Of a stretch of 25,670 nucleotides of DNA, positions 16,483 to 25,670 are shown piece after piece; position 1 is the stretch's first letter; every line of letters begins with the position of its first letter. Location of the stretch: NCBI RefSeq assembly GCF_042434745.1, contig NZ_JBHLSS010000052.1; one strand, given 5' to 3'. The position numbers were made by a program, and so were the translations under genes. The stretch is from Azotobacter paspali (GTDB lineage: Bacteria > Pseudomonadota > Gammaproteobacteria > Pseudomonadales > Pseudomonadaceae). The notes under the pieces were generated by a model. It had not been told where the DNA came from and did not search any database. It was given only the letters and a program-made list of their open reading frames with translations.

Positions 16483-16890
16483 TCAGTCGGTACCCGGTTT
16501 CTTCAGACGGTAGCGCATGGAGCGGAAGGTCAGGCCCAGGCGCTGGGCTGGCAGCGGTTCGGTTCCGGCGCCTCTTCGAGGGCCTGCACGATCAGCCGGC
16601 GTTCGATTTCTTCCAGATGGTTCTTGAGGTTGCCGATGTCCGCCCGCGTCGTTCCGCCGTTCTCGGCGGACTCCGGGGTGTTGCAGAGGTGCAGGTCGCG
16701 AGCCAGGATCAGGGCGTTCTCGCAGAGGCTATGGGGCCGTTCCAGCATATTCTTCAGATCGCGTGCGTTGCCCGGAAAACGGTGGCTACGGAGCTTTTCC
16801 AGGGCATCTCGCCAAGCTGGGCAGGGGGCTGGTCGGCTTCCTCCGCCACTAGCCGATATCGGTAGTACGGGAGCAGGCGCTCGCCGAGGT
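16483..16890 (-). pseudogene. pilR: pilR remnant (C-terminal part of the sigma54-dependent response regulator)
   Basis: On the minus strand, three reading frames together spell the C-terminus of PilR. First comes VAEEADQPPAQLGE (about 16808-16855, with a diverged ERLL segment to 16890). A one-base shift then gives DALEKLRSHRFPGNARDLKNMLERPHSLCEN and LKNHLEEIERRLIVQALEE. A further one- to two-base disruption near 16560 precedes QRLGLTFRSMRYRLKK and a TGA at 16483-16485. These are the end of the AAA+ domain and the Fis-type DNA-binding helix-turn-helix. The receiver domain-side half, the transmembrane-sensor gene pilS and most of the ATPase are absent. The RFPGN.R motif of NtrC-type ATPases remains readable. 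This is a non-functional remnant left by a deletion. Confidence 0.82.
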
Positions 16891-16939
16891 GTCGTCCAGC
16901 GGAGCGCCGCGCGGCGAGGCATTACATTCCGGCAAAGGG

Positions 16940-17182
16940 TCAGCGTCTACCGCGTCGCGGACCCTGGGTCAGGTGCGCCTGGCTGCAGTACCAGCGGCTG
17001 CCTTCGGCGAGGGCTTCCTCGCGCGGCAGGTGTATGCCGCAGTGGGCGCAGCGGACCATGGGCTTGGGGGCGTCGGGACCGCTCTTGTCGACGGGAGGGG
17101 CGGCGGGGCGCGTCAGTCTGCGCCAGAGCCAGATGACGGCGATGATGACGAGGATCCAGAACAGCAGACGAAACAGGCCCAT
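16940..17182 (-). CDS. PP0621-family small membrane protein with zinc ribbon
   Basis: The 80-residue protein begins with one transmembrane helix (GLFRLLFWILVIIAVIWLWRRL). A proline-rich linker follows, then a C-terminal zinc-ribbon-like motif CAHCGIHLPREEAL....YCSQAH. It matches the family known in pseudomonads as PP0621, normally encoded directly before pilS-pilR in the same direction; its function is unknown. The ATG at 17182 matches the family start and has a GAG about seven bases upstream; an in-frame ATG at 17212 would add ten residues. The pilS gene that should follow it is missing, and the pilR remnant begins about 50 bases downstream. Confidence 0.82.
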   Translation of the reverse strand: MGLFRLLFWILVIIAVIWLWRRLTRPAAPPVDKSGPDAPKPMVRCAHCGIHLPREEALAEGSRWYCSQAHLTQGPRRGRR

Positions 17183-17410
17183 GAGGTGCTCTAATCGAAA
17201 GAGAGCCGGCATTTTAGCAAGCCGGGGTTTGCCGGGGCCATGCCACTGTCTGCTTCGGTGCGTTGGCCGGCAGTGTCGAGGATGCTTTCTGGCTCTTCCC
17301 GCCAGGGGCTTTCGTGCGTTGTTTCCGTGGGCGCCGATGCGGGAGAATGAATTTTTTCGGAGCGCGCCCGTGGCATGCCGGGTGCGTCATATTCATCGGT
17401 GGAGACGGCC
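17183..17410. other. Divergent intergenic region, PP0621-family gene / nadE
   Basis: This 228-base gap must hold the nadE promoter and that of the small membrane protein. I found no clear consensus promoter. An A/T-rich patch at 17345-17357 (gaatgaatttttt) is the only candidate. Confidence 0.4.
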
Positions 17411-19045
17411 ATGAGCCAAACCCTGCGGGTCGTGATGGCCCAACTGAATCTGCGCGTCGGCGATGTGCACGGCAATGTCGAACGCATCATTGAGGCGGCT
17501 TGCAGTGCCCGCGACGACCGGGGCGCGGATGTCATCGTGTTTCCCGAATTGGCGCTGTGCGGCTACCCGCCGGAGGATCTGCTGCTGCGCTCGAGCATGC
17601 AACTGCGTATCGAGCAGGGCCTGCAGCGACTCAAGGACGAAGTGCGGGGCATCTATCTGGTAATCGGCTACCCCTGGCTGGAGGATGGGCGGCGCTTCAA
17701 CGCCGCCGCGGTGATCGCCGATGGCGAGCTTCTCGCGAGCTACTATAAGCAGCATTTGCCGAACTATCGGGTGTTCGACGAGCGTCGCTACTTCGACCCA
17801 GGCACCGCGGCTTGCCTGCTGGATATCAAGGGTATCTCCGTGGCCCTGTCGATCTGCGAGGACATCTGGTTCCCCGGACCCATGCGCCAGGCGCGCGAGG
17901 CCGGCGCACGGCTCATGCTCAGCTTGAACGCCTCGCCCTTCCACCTGGACAAGCAGCGCGAGCGCGAGGAAATCCTCGTTGCCAGGACGAGCGAAGGCGG
18001 CATGCCGGTGATCTACGTTAACCAGGTCGGCGGCCAGGACGAACTGGTCTTCGACGGCGGTTCCTGCGTGGTCGCGGCGGACGCTCAGGTCGTCCAGCGG
18101 GCGCCGGCCTTCGTCGAAGGGCTCTATCCAGTCGATCTCGGCATCGGGGACGACGGGGCGGTTACGCCGCTGGCCACCAACTGCGCGCCACTGCCCGAGC
18201 TGGAGGCGAGCGTGTATCAGGCGCTGGTGCTGGGGGTGCGCGACTATGTGTGCAAGAACGGCTTCAAGGGCGTGGTCCTGGGGCTATCCGGCGGTATCGA
18301 TTCGGCCCTGACCCTGGCTGTGGCGGTAGATGCGCTCGGAGCGGAGCGGGTCGAGGCGGTGATGATGCCCTATCACTACACGGCGCAGATGAGTCTCGAG
18401 GATGCCGAGGCCGAGGCGCGCGCCCTGGGCGTGACCTATCGGGTGCTGCCGATCGCACCGATGGTCGAGGCCTTCATGGGGACCCTGGCGCCGGTGTTCG
18501 AGGGGCTCGGCCGGGATACCACCGAGGAGAACCTGCAGGCGCGCTGCCGCGGTACCCTGCTGATGGCCATTTCCAACAAGAAGGGCTATTTGGTACTGAC
18601 CACTGGCAACAAGAGCGAGATGGCGGTGGGCTACGCGACGCTCTACGGCGACATGGCCGGGGGCTTCGACGTGCTCAAGGACGTGCCCAAGACCTTGGTG
18701 TTCCGTCTCTGCGATTACCGTAACCGCCTGGGGGCGGTGATTCCCCAGCGGGTCATCGACCGCCCGCCGTCGGCCGAATTGGCTCCGGGCCAGAAGGACG
18801 AGGATTCCCTGCCGCCTTATCCGGTGCTCGACGAGATCCTCAAGCTGTATATCGAGTACGACCTCTCGGCTAACGCCATCGTTGCCGAAGGTTTCGACGA
18901 GGACACCGTCAGGCGGGTGCTGCGGTTGGTGGATCTCAACGAATACAAGCGCCGCCAGGCCGCGGTCGGGGTACGGGTGACCCAGCGTGGCTTCGGCCGG
19001 GACCGGCGCTATCCGATCACGTCCGGCTGGCGGCTGGGGGATTGA
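17411..19045 (+). CDS. nadE: Glutamine-dependent NAD+ synthetase
   Basis: This enzyme amidates nicotinic acid adenine dinucleotide to NAD+, using ammonia released from glutamine. The 544-residue length is that of the two-domain type. The N-terminal nitrilase-like glutaminase domain shows the catalytic triad E46 (FPELALCGY), K113 (YYKQHLPNYRVFDE) and C149 (SICEDIWFP). The C-terminal synthetase domain shows the ATP pyrophosphatase loop SGGIDSA at 293-299, then TGNKSEMAVGYATLYGDMAGGF. The start at 17411 has GGAG seven bases upstream and the family N-terminus SQTLRVVMAQLN; an in-frame ATG at 17375 lacks support. It is convergent with bamD, with a double hairpin between them. Confidence 0.95.
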   Translation: MSQTLRVVMAQLNLRVGDVHGNVERIIEAACSARDDRGADVIVFPELALCGYPPEDLLLRSSMQLRIEQGLQRLKDEVRGIYLVIGYPWLEDGRRFNAAAVIADGELLASYYKQHLPNYRVFDERRYFDPGTAACLLDIKGISVALSICEDIWFPGPMRQAREAGARLMLSLNASPFHLDKQREREEILVARTSEGGMPVIYVNQVGGQDELVFDGGSCVVAADAQVVQRAPAFVEGLYPVDLGIGDDGAVTPLATNCAPLPELEASVYQALVLGVRDYVCKNGFKGVVLGLSGGIDSALTLAVAVDALGAERVEAVMMPYHYTAQMSLEDAEAEARALGVTYRVLPIAPMVEAFMGTLAPVFEGLGRDTTEENLQARCRGTLLMAISNKKGYLVLTTGNKSEMAVGYATLYGDMAGGFDVLKDVPKTLVFRLCDYRNRLGAVIPQRVIDRPPSAELAPGQKDEDSLPPYPVLDEILKLYIEYDLSANAIVAEGFDEDTVRRVLRLVDLNEYKRRQAAVGVRVTQRGFGRDRRYPITSGWRLGD

Positions 19046-19081
19046 GCGAGGAGAAGAGCCCGCGGGGAGTCTTGCGTGTGG

Positions 19082-19127
19082 CCGCTCCGTTGTCGGAGCG
19101 GGAAGGAGGCCTTGGGCCTCCCTTCCC
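19082..19127. terminator. Two adjacent hairpins between convergent nadE and bamD
   Basis: CCGCTCCG/CGGAGCGG (19082-19089 and 19094-19101) with a TTGT loop is followed directly by GGGAAGGAGGCC/GGCCTCCCTTCCC (19100-19111 and 19115-19127) with a TTG loop and one bulged base. The two stems share two bases, so only one can be complete at a time. There is only a weak T-rich tail (gttgctt). The position between converging genes suggests a shared terminator. Confidence 0.6.
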
Positions 19128-19149
19128 GTTGCTTGCTGCCGGCACTGCT

Positions 19150-20163
19150 TCAGTCCAGCAGGCGCAGGGGGTTCCACCAGGCGCGCTTGGGCTTGCGATC
19201 GGCGCTTTCGACCGCTTCGCGGGTCTCCTCGCCTTGCTTCAGGTCGGCGCGGATTTCCTGGCGGGCCTCCTCGTACATGCGGCGGATGTCCTGATCGGCG
19301 CGGGTTTCGCCCGGCGGCAGCGGCGGTTTGCTCTCGATCAAGCCGAGAGTCGCCTTGCCCAGCCAGGAGCGGTTGTCATCCTCTTCCTCTAGCGGCACGA
19401 ACTGGCCGTTCTGCAGGCTGGGGTGGTCGGGATAGTTCAGCTTCAGGGTTTCCAGGCTGGTGGCGGCCAATTCGTCCAAAGTCATGCGCTGGTAGGCTTC
19501 GATCATCACCGCCAGGCCGTCGCCCACCGAGGGCGTTTCCTGGAGGTTCTCCACAACATAGCGACCCCGGTTTGCGGCAGCGACGTAGGCTTCGCGCCTC
19601 AGGTAGTAATGGGCGACGTGGATCTCGTAGGCGGCCAGCAGGTTGCGCAGATAGACCATGCGCGCCTTGGCGTCCGGCGCATAGCGGCTATTCGGGAAGC
19701 GGCTGGTGAGCTGGGCGAACTCGTTGAAGGAGTCGCGGGCCGCGCCCGGATCGCGCTTGGTCATGTCCAGCGGCAAGAAGCGCGACAGTAGCCCCCGGTC
19801 CTGGTCGAAAGAAGCCAGCCCCTTGATATAGTAGGCGTAGTCGACGTTCGGGTGTTGCGGGTGCAGGCGGATGAAGCGCTCCGCGGCCGAGCGCGAGGCG
19901 TCCGTTTCCTGGCTCTTGTAGTAGGCGTAGATCAGTTCGAGCTGTGCCTGTTCGGCGTAGCGGCCGAACGGATAGCGCGATTCGAGGGCCTTCAGCTTGG
20001 TGGTCGCGGAGCCGAAGTTCTCGTTGTTGAGGTCATTCTGGGCCTGCTGGTACAGCTCGGTTTCGCTCAGATTCTCGTCGACGACTTCCTCCTTCTCTTT
20101 TTTCGATCCGCAGGCGGCGATGAGAACGAGCGAGGCGATCAGCAGCAGGTGTTTCAGGTGCAT
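19150..20163 (-). CDS. bamD: Outer membrane protein assembly factor BamD (ComL)
   Basis: BamD is the essential lipoprotein partner of BamA in the beta-barrel assembly machine. The 337-residue product begins with a lipoprotein signal peptide and lipobox LIAAC, acylated cysteine C18. Tetratricopeptide repeats follow: ETELYQQAQNDLNNENFGSATTKL, LESRYPFGRYAEQAQLELIYAYYKS, FIRLHPQHPNVDYAYYIKGL, and a fourth and fifth set to about 240. The C-terminal extension of about 90 charged residues beyond the E. coli-size core (about 245) is the form found in pseudomonads. It is divergent from rluD, as in other Pseudomonas genomes. Confidence 0.95.
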   Translation of the reverse strand: MHLKHLLLIASLVLIAACGSKKEKEEVVDENLSETELYQQAQNDLNNENFGSATTKLKALESRYPFGRYAEQAQLELIYAYYKSQETDASRSAAERFIRLHPQHPNVDYAYYIKGLASFDQDRGLLSRFLPLDMTKRDPGAARDSFNEFAQLTSRFPNSRYAPDAKARMVYLRNLLAAYEIHVAHYYLRREAYVAAANRGRYVVENLQETPSVGDGLAVMIEAYQRMTLDELAATSLETLKLNYPDHPSLQNGQFVPLEEEDDNRSWLGKATLGLIESKPPLPPGETRADQDIRRMYEEARQEIRADLKQGEETREAVESADRKPKRAWWNPLRLLD

Positions 20164-20309
20164 GGAGGCTGTGCGTCCCTGTGACGGCGGCTGTCGGGGG
20201 CCGGGCCGTCCTGTTATGATGGGCGCCCCGCACGAGCCGGGGCAGAGGGGCCGTATTTAATCACAAGCGCATGGTCGAAACCAAAGGCCATGCCCCGCCG
20301 TTGCCGAGC
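20164..20309. promoter_or_regulatory. Divergent bamD/rluD promoter region
   Basis: The gap between the two divergent genes contains TATGAT at 20215-20220, followed by GGGCGCC, which looks like a forward -10 for rluD. The sequence 17 bases upstream (tgtcgg) is a poor -35. The arrangement is the conserved bamD<>rluD one. No reverse promoter could be assigned. Confidence 0.35.
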
Positions 20310-21281
20310 ATGTCAATACATAACGATCAGGCTATCCGACTTCGCGCCGAAGTCCCCGTCGAGCTGGGCGGCCAACGCCTGGACCAGGTCGCCGCACAAC
20401 TCTTCGCCGAGCATTCGCGCTCGCGCCTGGCCGCCTGGATCAAGGACGGGCGACTGACCGTCGATGGCGCCGCGCTGCGCCCTCGCGACATCGTGCATGG
20501 CGGCGCGCTGCTCGAATTGGATGCCGAGCAGCAGGCGCAGGGCGAGTGGATCGCCCAGGCCATCGAACTGGACATCGTCCATGAGGACGAGCAGATCCTG
20601 GTGCTGAACAAGCCAGCCGGGCTGGTCGTGCATCCGGCTGCCGGGCATGCCGACGGCACCCTGCTCAATGCGTTGCTGCACCATGTGCCGGGGTTGGTCA
20701 ATGTGCCGCGCGCGGGCATTGTCCACCGCCTGGACAAGGACACCACCGGCCTGATGGTGGTGGCCAAAACCCTGCAGGCGCAGACCCGGCTGGTCGAGCA
20801 ATTGCAAAAGCGCAGTGTCAGCCGCATCTACGAGGCCATAGTGATCGGTGTGATCACCGCCGGCGCCACCATCGATGCGCCCATCGGCCGGCATGGCCAG
20901 CAGCGCCAGCGCATGGCGGTGGTCGAGGGCGGCAAGCCCGCGGTCAGCCATTACCGTGTGCTCGAACGCTTCCGTGCGCATACCCATGCCCGTATCAAGC
21001 TGGAAACCGGGCGGACCCACCAGATCCGCGTGCATATGGCGCACATCGGCTATCCGCTGGTGGGCGATCCGGTCTATGGCGGGCGTTTCCGCATTCCGCC
21101 GGCGGCCAGTCCGACCCTGGTGCAGGCGCTGCGGGAGTTTCCGCGCCAGGTCCTGCACGCCCGCTTCCTCGAACTGGATCACCCGGCCAGCGGCGAGCGC
21201 CTGAAATGGGAGGCGCCGCTGCCGGACGATTTCGTCTGGCTGCTGACGCTGCTGCGCCAGGACAACGAGGCGTTCGTCTGA
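20310..21281 (+). CDS. rluD: 23S rRNA pseudouridine(1911/1915/1917) synthase RluD
   Basis: RluD makes three pseudouridines in helix 69 of 23S rRNA. The protein has an N-terminal S4-like RNA-binding domain (GGQRLDQVAAQLFAEHSRSRLAAWIKDGRLTVDG) and the RsuA/RluA catalytic domain with VLNKPAGLVVHPA. The active-site aspartate D142 is in HRLDKDTTGLMVVAK; LETGRTHQIRVHMAHIGYPLVGDPVYGG follows. With the start at 20310 the length is 323, close to family members. An in-frame ATG at 20271 would add 13 non-conserved residues. Neither start has a clear Shine-Dalgarno, so the exact start is uncertain. The stop overlaps the pgeF start (TGATG). Confidence 0.93.
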   Translation: MSIHNDQAIRLRAEVPVELGGQRLDQVAAQLFAEHSRSRLAAWIKDGRLTVDGAALRPRDIVHGGALLELDAEQQAQGEWIAQAIELDIVHEDEQILVLNKPAGLVVHPAAGHADGTLLNALLHHVPGLVNVPRAGIVHRLDKDTTGLMVVAKTLQAQTRLVEQLQKRSVSRIYEAIVIGVITAGATIDAPIGRHGQQRQRMAVVEGGKPAVSHYRVLERFRAHTHARIKLETGRTHQIRVHMAHIGYPLVGDPVYGGRFRIPPAASPTLVQALREFPRQVLHARFLELDHPASGERLKWEAPLPDDFVWLLTLLRQDNEAFV

Positions 21282-22009
21282 TGGATACCTGGCTGGCGCC
21301 GGATTGGCCCGCGCTGGCAAGGGTGCGCGCCTGCGTGACGACTCGCACGGGAGGCGTCAGTGTCGCGCCTTTCGACAGCTTCAACCTCGGCGACCATGTC
21401 GGGGACGAGCCGGAAGCCGTGGCCGAGAATCGTCGACGTCTGCAGTCCGGCCTCGGCTGCGAGCTCGCCTGGCTGCGCCAGGTGCATGGAGTGACGGTGG
21501 TTCTGGCCGATCCGGCGCTGACGCCCGAGGCCGATGCCTGCTGGACGGACCGTGTGGGTGTCGCCTGCGCTATTCTCACCGCCGACTGCCTGCCGGTACT
21601 GTTCTGCGATCGTGCCGGCACGCGCGTGGCGGCAGCCCATGCCGGCTGGCGCGGGCTGGCCGGCGGCGTGCTGGAGGCGACCCTGGATGCCCTGGCCGTG
21701 GCGCCACAGGAACTGCTGGTTTGGCTCGGTCCGGCTATCGGACCGGCGGCCTTCGAAGTGGGTCCCGAGGTGCGCGAAGCTTTTCTCGAGCATCATCCGC
21801 AGGCTGCCGCAGCCTTCGTGCCGAGCCGAAACCCCGGGCGTTTCATGGCCGATCTCTATCGGCTCGCCCGCATCCGGCTGGCTGCCCGCGGTATCGAGGC
21901 GGTTCATGGCGGTGGTTTCTGCACCGTCCGGGATGAGCGTTTCTACTCCTATCGCCGCACGCCGCGTACCGGCCGTTTTGCCAGTCTGGTGTGGCTGGCC
22001 GCGCCCTGA
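21281..22009 (+). CDS. pgeF: Peptidoglycan editing factor PgeF (YfiH, DUF152 laccase-domain)
   Basis: PgeF is a cytoplasmic amidase-like enzyme that removes wrongly incorporated residues from peptidoglycan precursors; the family was earlier called polyphenol oxidase or DUF152. The 242-residue product has the conserved metal/active-site set: H69 in RQVHG, C103 in TADCLPV and H120 in AAHAGWRGL. IGPAAFEVGPEV and a C-terminal FYSYRR..RTGRFASLVWL complete the pattern. The ATG shares one base with the rluD stop codon, so the two are translated together. The rluD-pgeF-clpB order is typical of pseudomonads. Confidence 0.94.
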   Translation: MDTWLAPDWPALARVRACVTTRTGGVSVAPFDSFNLGDHVGDEPEAVAENRRRLQSGLGCELAWLRQVHGVTVVLADPALTPEADACWTDRVGVACAILTADCLPVLFCDRAGTRVAAAHAGWRGLAGGVLEATLDALAVAPQELLVWLGPAIGPAAFEVGPEVREAFLEHHPQAAAAFVPSRNPGRFMADLYRLARIRLAARGIEAVHGGGFCTVRDERFYSYRRTPRTGRFASLVWLAAP

Positions 22010-22093
22010 TCGCCTCGTTTCGCGGCCGGGCGGGTTTCCGTGCCGATTTTTCGGTTCATGGGCCGGGCTGCTGATGCGGATCCATTTTGCGGC

Positions 22094-22121
22094 CTTGAAT
22101 CCCCGCCGATCATCCTTATCT
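22094..22121 (+). promoter_or_regulatory. Predicted sigma32 (RpoH) heat-shock promoter for clpB
   Basis: CTTGAA at 22094-22099 is followed by a 14-base spacer and CCTTATCT at 22114-22121, close to the sigma32 consensus CTTGAA-N14-CCCCATNT. It lies 60 bases before the clpB ATG, in the only gap between pgeF and clpB. clpB is a classical RpoH target, so sequence and context agree. Confidence 0.72.
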
Positions 22122-22181
22122 ATGCTTCAACCCGGCAGACCATCCAGTACGCCAGCACGCTCTTTCAGGAAGGATGACTCC

Positions 22182-24746
<2,565 letters not shown>

Positions 24747-24754
24747 TGCTGCTC

Positions 24755-24790
24755 TTTCGCCCTCTCCCGCATCGACGGCAGAGGGCGAAA
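24755..24790 (+). terminator. Hairpin terminator downstream of clpB
   Basis: TTTCGCCCTCT (24755-24765) pairs perfectly over 11 bases with AGAGGGCGAAA (24780-24790) across a 14-base loop, eight bases after the clpB stop. The 3' flank is A-rich rather than T-rich in the forward sense, so termination efficiency is uncertain. Confidence 0.6.
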
Positions 24791-24824
24791 AATAAGTGTT
24801 TGCTGCAAAAAGTATTTTCAAGGG

Positions 24825-24852
24825 TTGACAGAGGCGCCGGGAATCGTAAAAT
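24825..24852 (+). promoter_or_regulatory. Predicted sigma70 promoter of the tRNA-Asn/Pro/Lys operon
   Basis: A perfect -35 TTGACA (24825-24830), a 16-base spacer and TAAAAT (24847-24852) are followed by a GC-rich discriminator (gcgcgcc), as expected for a stringently controlled stable-RNA promoter. The tRNA-Asn gene begins 62 bases downstream. Confidence 0.8.
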
Positions 24853-24914
24853 GCGCGCCACTGCAACGGACACGGTGTTTGCGTTTCGTTGCAAGTACTA
24901 GAAGTGATGAAAGT

Positions 24915-24990
24915 TCCGCGATAGCTCAGTCGGTAGAGCAAATGACTGTTAATCATTGGGTCCCTGGTTCGAGTCCAGGTCGCGGAGCCA
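24915..24990 (+). tRNA. tRNA-Asn (GTT)
   Basis: The 76-base cloverleaf has acceptor stem TCCGCGA/TCGCGGA, discriminator G and encoded CCA. The anticodon stem AATGA/TCATT encloses loop CTGTTAA with anticodon GTT at 24948-24950, and the T-loop is GGTTCGAGTCC. It is first of three tRNAs in one probable transcript. Confidence 0.97.
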
Positions 24991-24999
24991 GCTTTCAGA

Positions 25000-25076
25000 C
25001 GGGGTATAGCGCAGTCCGGTAGCGCGCCTGCTTTGGGAGCAGGATGTCGGGAGTTCGAATCTCTCTACCCCGACCA
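25000..25076 (+). tRNA. tRNA-Pro (TGG)
   Basis: The 77-base cloverleaf has acceptor stem CGGGGTA/TACCCCG, discriminator A and encoded CCA. The anticodon stem CCTGC/GCAGG encloses loop TTTGGGA with anticodon TGG at 25034-25036. The C at position 1 is the usual proline feature. It starts nine bases after tRNA-Asn. Confidence 0.96.
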
Positions 25077-25091
25077 TCTCTTCACTCGCTT

Positions 25092-25167
25092 GGGTCGTTA
25101 GCTCAGTCGGTAGAGCAGTTGGCTTTTAACCAATTGGTCGTAGGTTCGAATCCTACACGACCCACCA
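25092..25167 (+). tRNA. tRNA-Lys (TTT)
   Basis: The 76-base cloverleaf has acceptor stem GGGTCGT/ACGACCC, discriminator A and encoded CCA. The anticodon loop CTTTTAA has anticodon TTT at 25125-25127. In P. aeruginosa the tRNA-Lys beside clpB is an integration site for pKLC102/PAPI-1-type elements (recalled); the intact 3' half here could serve the same way. Confidence 0.97.
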
Positions 25168-25182
25168 TCTCTACCCAGGGCC

Positions 25183-25200
25183 CTCCTTTCGGAGAGTTTT
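25183..25200 (+). terminator. Possible terminator of the tRNA operon
   Basis: A short stem CTCC/GGAG with loop TTTC is followed by agTTTT, 16 bases after tRNA-Lys. The stem is only four pairs, so this is a weak prediction. Confidence 0.3.
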
Positions 25201-25546
25201 GGCGTTTCTCGCAGCTAACACAAGCAGCCGTCTGTCGCGAAACATAGCCTTGCGGTTAAGTGATGTCAAACGCGATGTGTCTTCCCGATGGCGCTCTAGC
25301 ACTAGGCTGGGGGGCTGGAAGAGACGCTATTGCGTTTGTTATCTATCGCTGAGACAAGCGCGACTCTTGAGGTCTGGTTCTCAAATTCGGATGAACGGCG
25401 TTTTCAATACGTCGAACCGTTTGTGATTGTCACCCTGATCTTACGCGGGCTTCGAATCTGCTTGGGGTAGAGGCTCTGGCGTTGCTGGATCGCAGGGGTG
25501 CTTCTGCTTTGATCGATTGCACAGACGTCGAAAGCAACTGGTCCAG
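25201..25546. other. Gene-poor stretch between tRNA cluster and IS3 element
   Basis: About 345 bases with lower GC than the housekeeping genes and no recognisable protein in either direction. A forward frame at 25199-25426 begins with TTG and resembles nothing I know. The stretch is probably non-coding or decayed sequence at the edge of an island attached to tRNA-Lys. Confidence 0.45.
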
Positions 25547-25670
25547 TGAACCGCCCCGGGAATTCCGGAGGCTCTTTGGTGTGAGTCATGCCGCTTGGGG
25601 TGACTCGTTAAGTTGCTGATAGTAGATCGCTTCGGCTTCTGCCGGCGGCCTGTTCCCGATGGGCTCCAGT
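25547..25670 (-). mobile_element. End of an IS3-family insertion sequence (continues past the window)
   Basis: On the forward strand the element begins with TGAACCGCCCCGGG at 25547, which resembles the terminal inverted repeat of IS51-group IS3 elements as I remember it. A transposase C-terminus follows on the minus strand 39 bases inside. The other end lies outside the window. The element points leftward, towards the tRNA cluster. Confidence 0.7.
25586..25670 (-). CDS. IS3-family transposase OrfB, C-terminal end only
   Basis: Only the last 27 codons are in the window, reading leftward to TGA at 25588-25586. The residues LEPIGNRPPAEAEAIYYQ followed by QLNESPQAA match the conserved tail of IS3-family integrases (PIGN..PAEAEA.YY.QL), which follows the rve/DDE catalytic domain. 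The catalytic residues are beyond the window, so I cannot say whether the element is intact. Confidence 0.8.
   Translation of the reverse strand, partial: LEPIGNRPPAEAEAIYYQQLNESPQAA

Noticed and set aside
25199..25426. 75-codon forward frame after the tRNA cluster
   Set aside because: TTG start, Arg/Ser-rich composition, no motif. Probably non-coding sequence.
25404..25589. 61-codon minus-strand frame starting MTHTKEPPEF
   Set aside because: It starts just at the stop of the IS3 transposase, reads out through the element's end and resembles no protein family.

Overview
The window looks like a chromosomal segment of a high-GC gammaproteobacterium of the Pseudomonas/Azotobacter group. The evidence is the order murJ-ribF-ileS-lspA-fkpB-ispH / type IV pilus minor pilins / thiO / PP0621-family gene / bamD<>rluD-pgeF-clpB / tRNAs, together with Pseudomonas-like protein details such as the long BamD and the lspA-fkpB-ispH tail. 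I cannot name the species. The number of mobile-element scars would suit an Azotobacter-like genome, but that is inference.

Layout. 1-518: remnant of an IS110-family transposase, cut by the window edge on the left and truncated on the right. 671-8093: forward-strand housekeeping block: murJ (lipid II flippase), then a tightly packed operon ribF-ileS-lspA-fkpB-ispH (FMN/FAD synthesis, Ile-tRNA charging, lipoprotein signal peptidase, SlpA-type PPIase, last step of the MEP isoprenoid pathway). 8125-14919: type IV pilus tip and minor-pilin cluster. A GspH/FimT-like pseudopilin gene lies on the minus strand, divergent from an overlapping operon pilE-pilV-pilW-pilX-pilY1, which ends in a dead prepilin gene. 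15021-15247: a 207-bp MITE-like palindromic element with a perfect 10-bp direct repeat on each side. A terminator-like hairpin follows, then thiO (15322-16413). 16483-16890: a frameshifted remnant of pilR; pilS is absent. 16940-17182: small PP0621-family zinc-ribbon membrane protein. 17411-19045: glutamine-dependent NAD+ synthetase. 19150-20163: bamD (minus), divergent from rluD-pgeF. clpB follows with a recognisable heat-shock promoter. The right end holds a tRNA-Asn/Pro/Lys cluster and the inward-facing end of an IS3-family element.

How the parts relate. The pilE-pilV-pilW-pilX-pilY1 set would build the priming complex and tip adhesin of a type IV pilus, with the divergent GspH-like protein as the probable fifth minor pilin. 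The same region shows decay: the last pilin gene is broken and the PilS/PilR two-component system has been deleted apart from a scrambled C-terminus of pilR. PilY1 also has degenerate versions of its usual metal-binding motifs. The most notable items are the MITE-like element with its target duplication, the pilSR erosion beside an otherwise intact minor-pilin operon, and the tRNA-Lys/IS3 boundary next to clpB, which in P. aeruginosa is a known integration site for large mobile islands. I found no CRISPR array, phage block or clearly novel multi-gene defence system.
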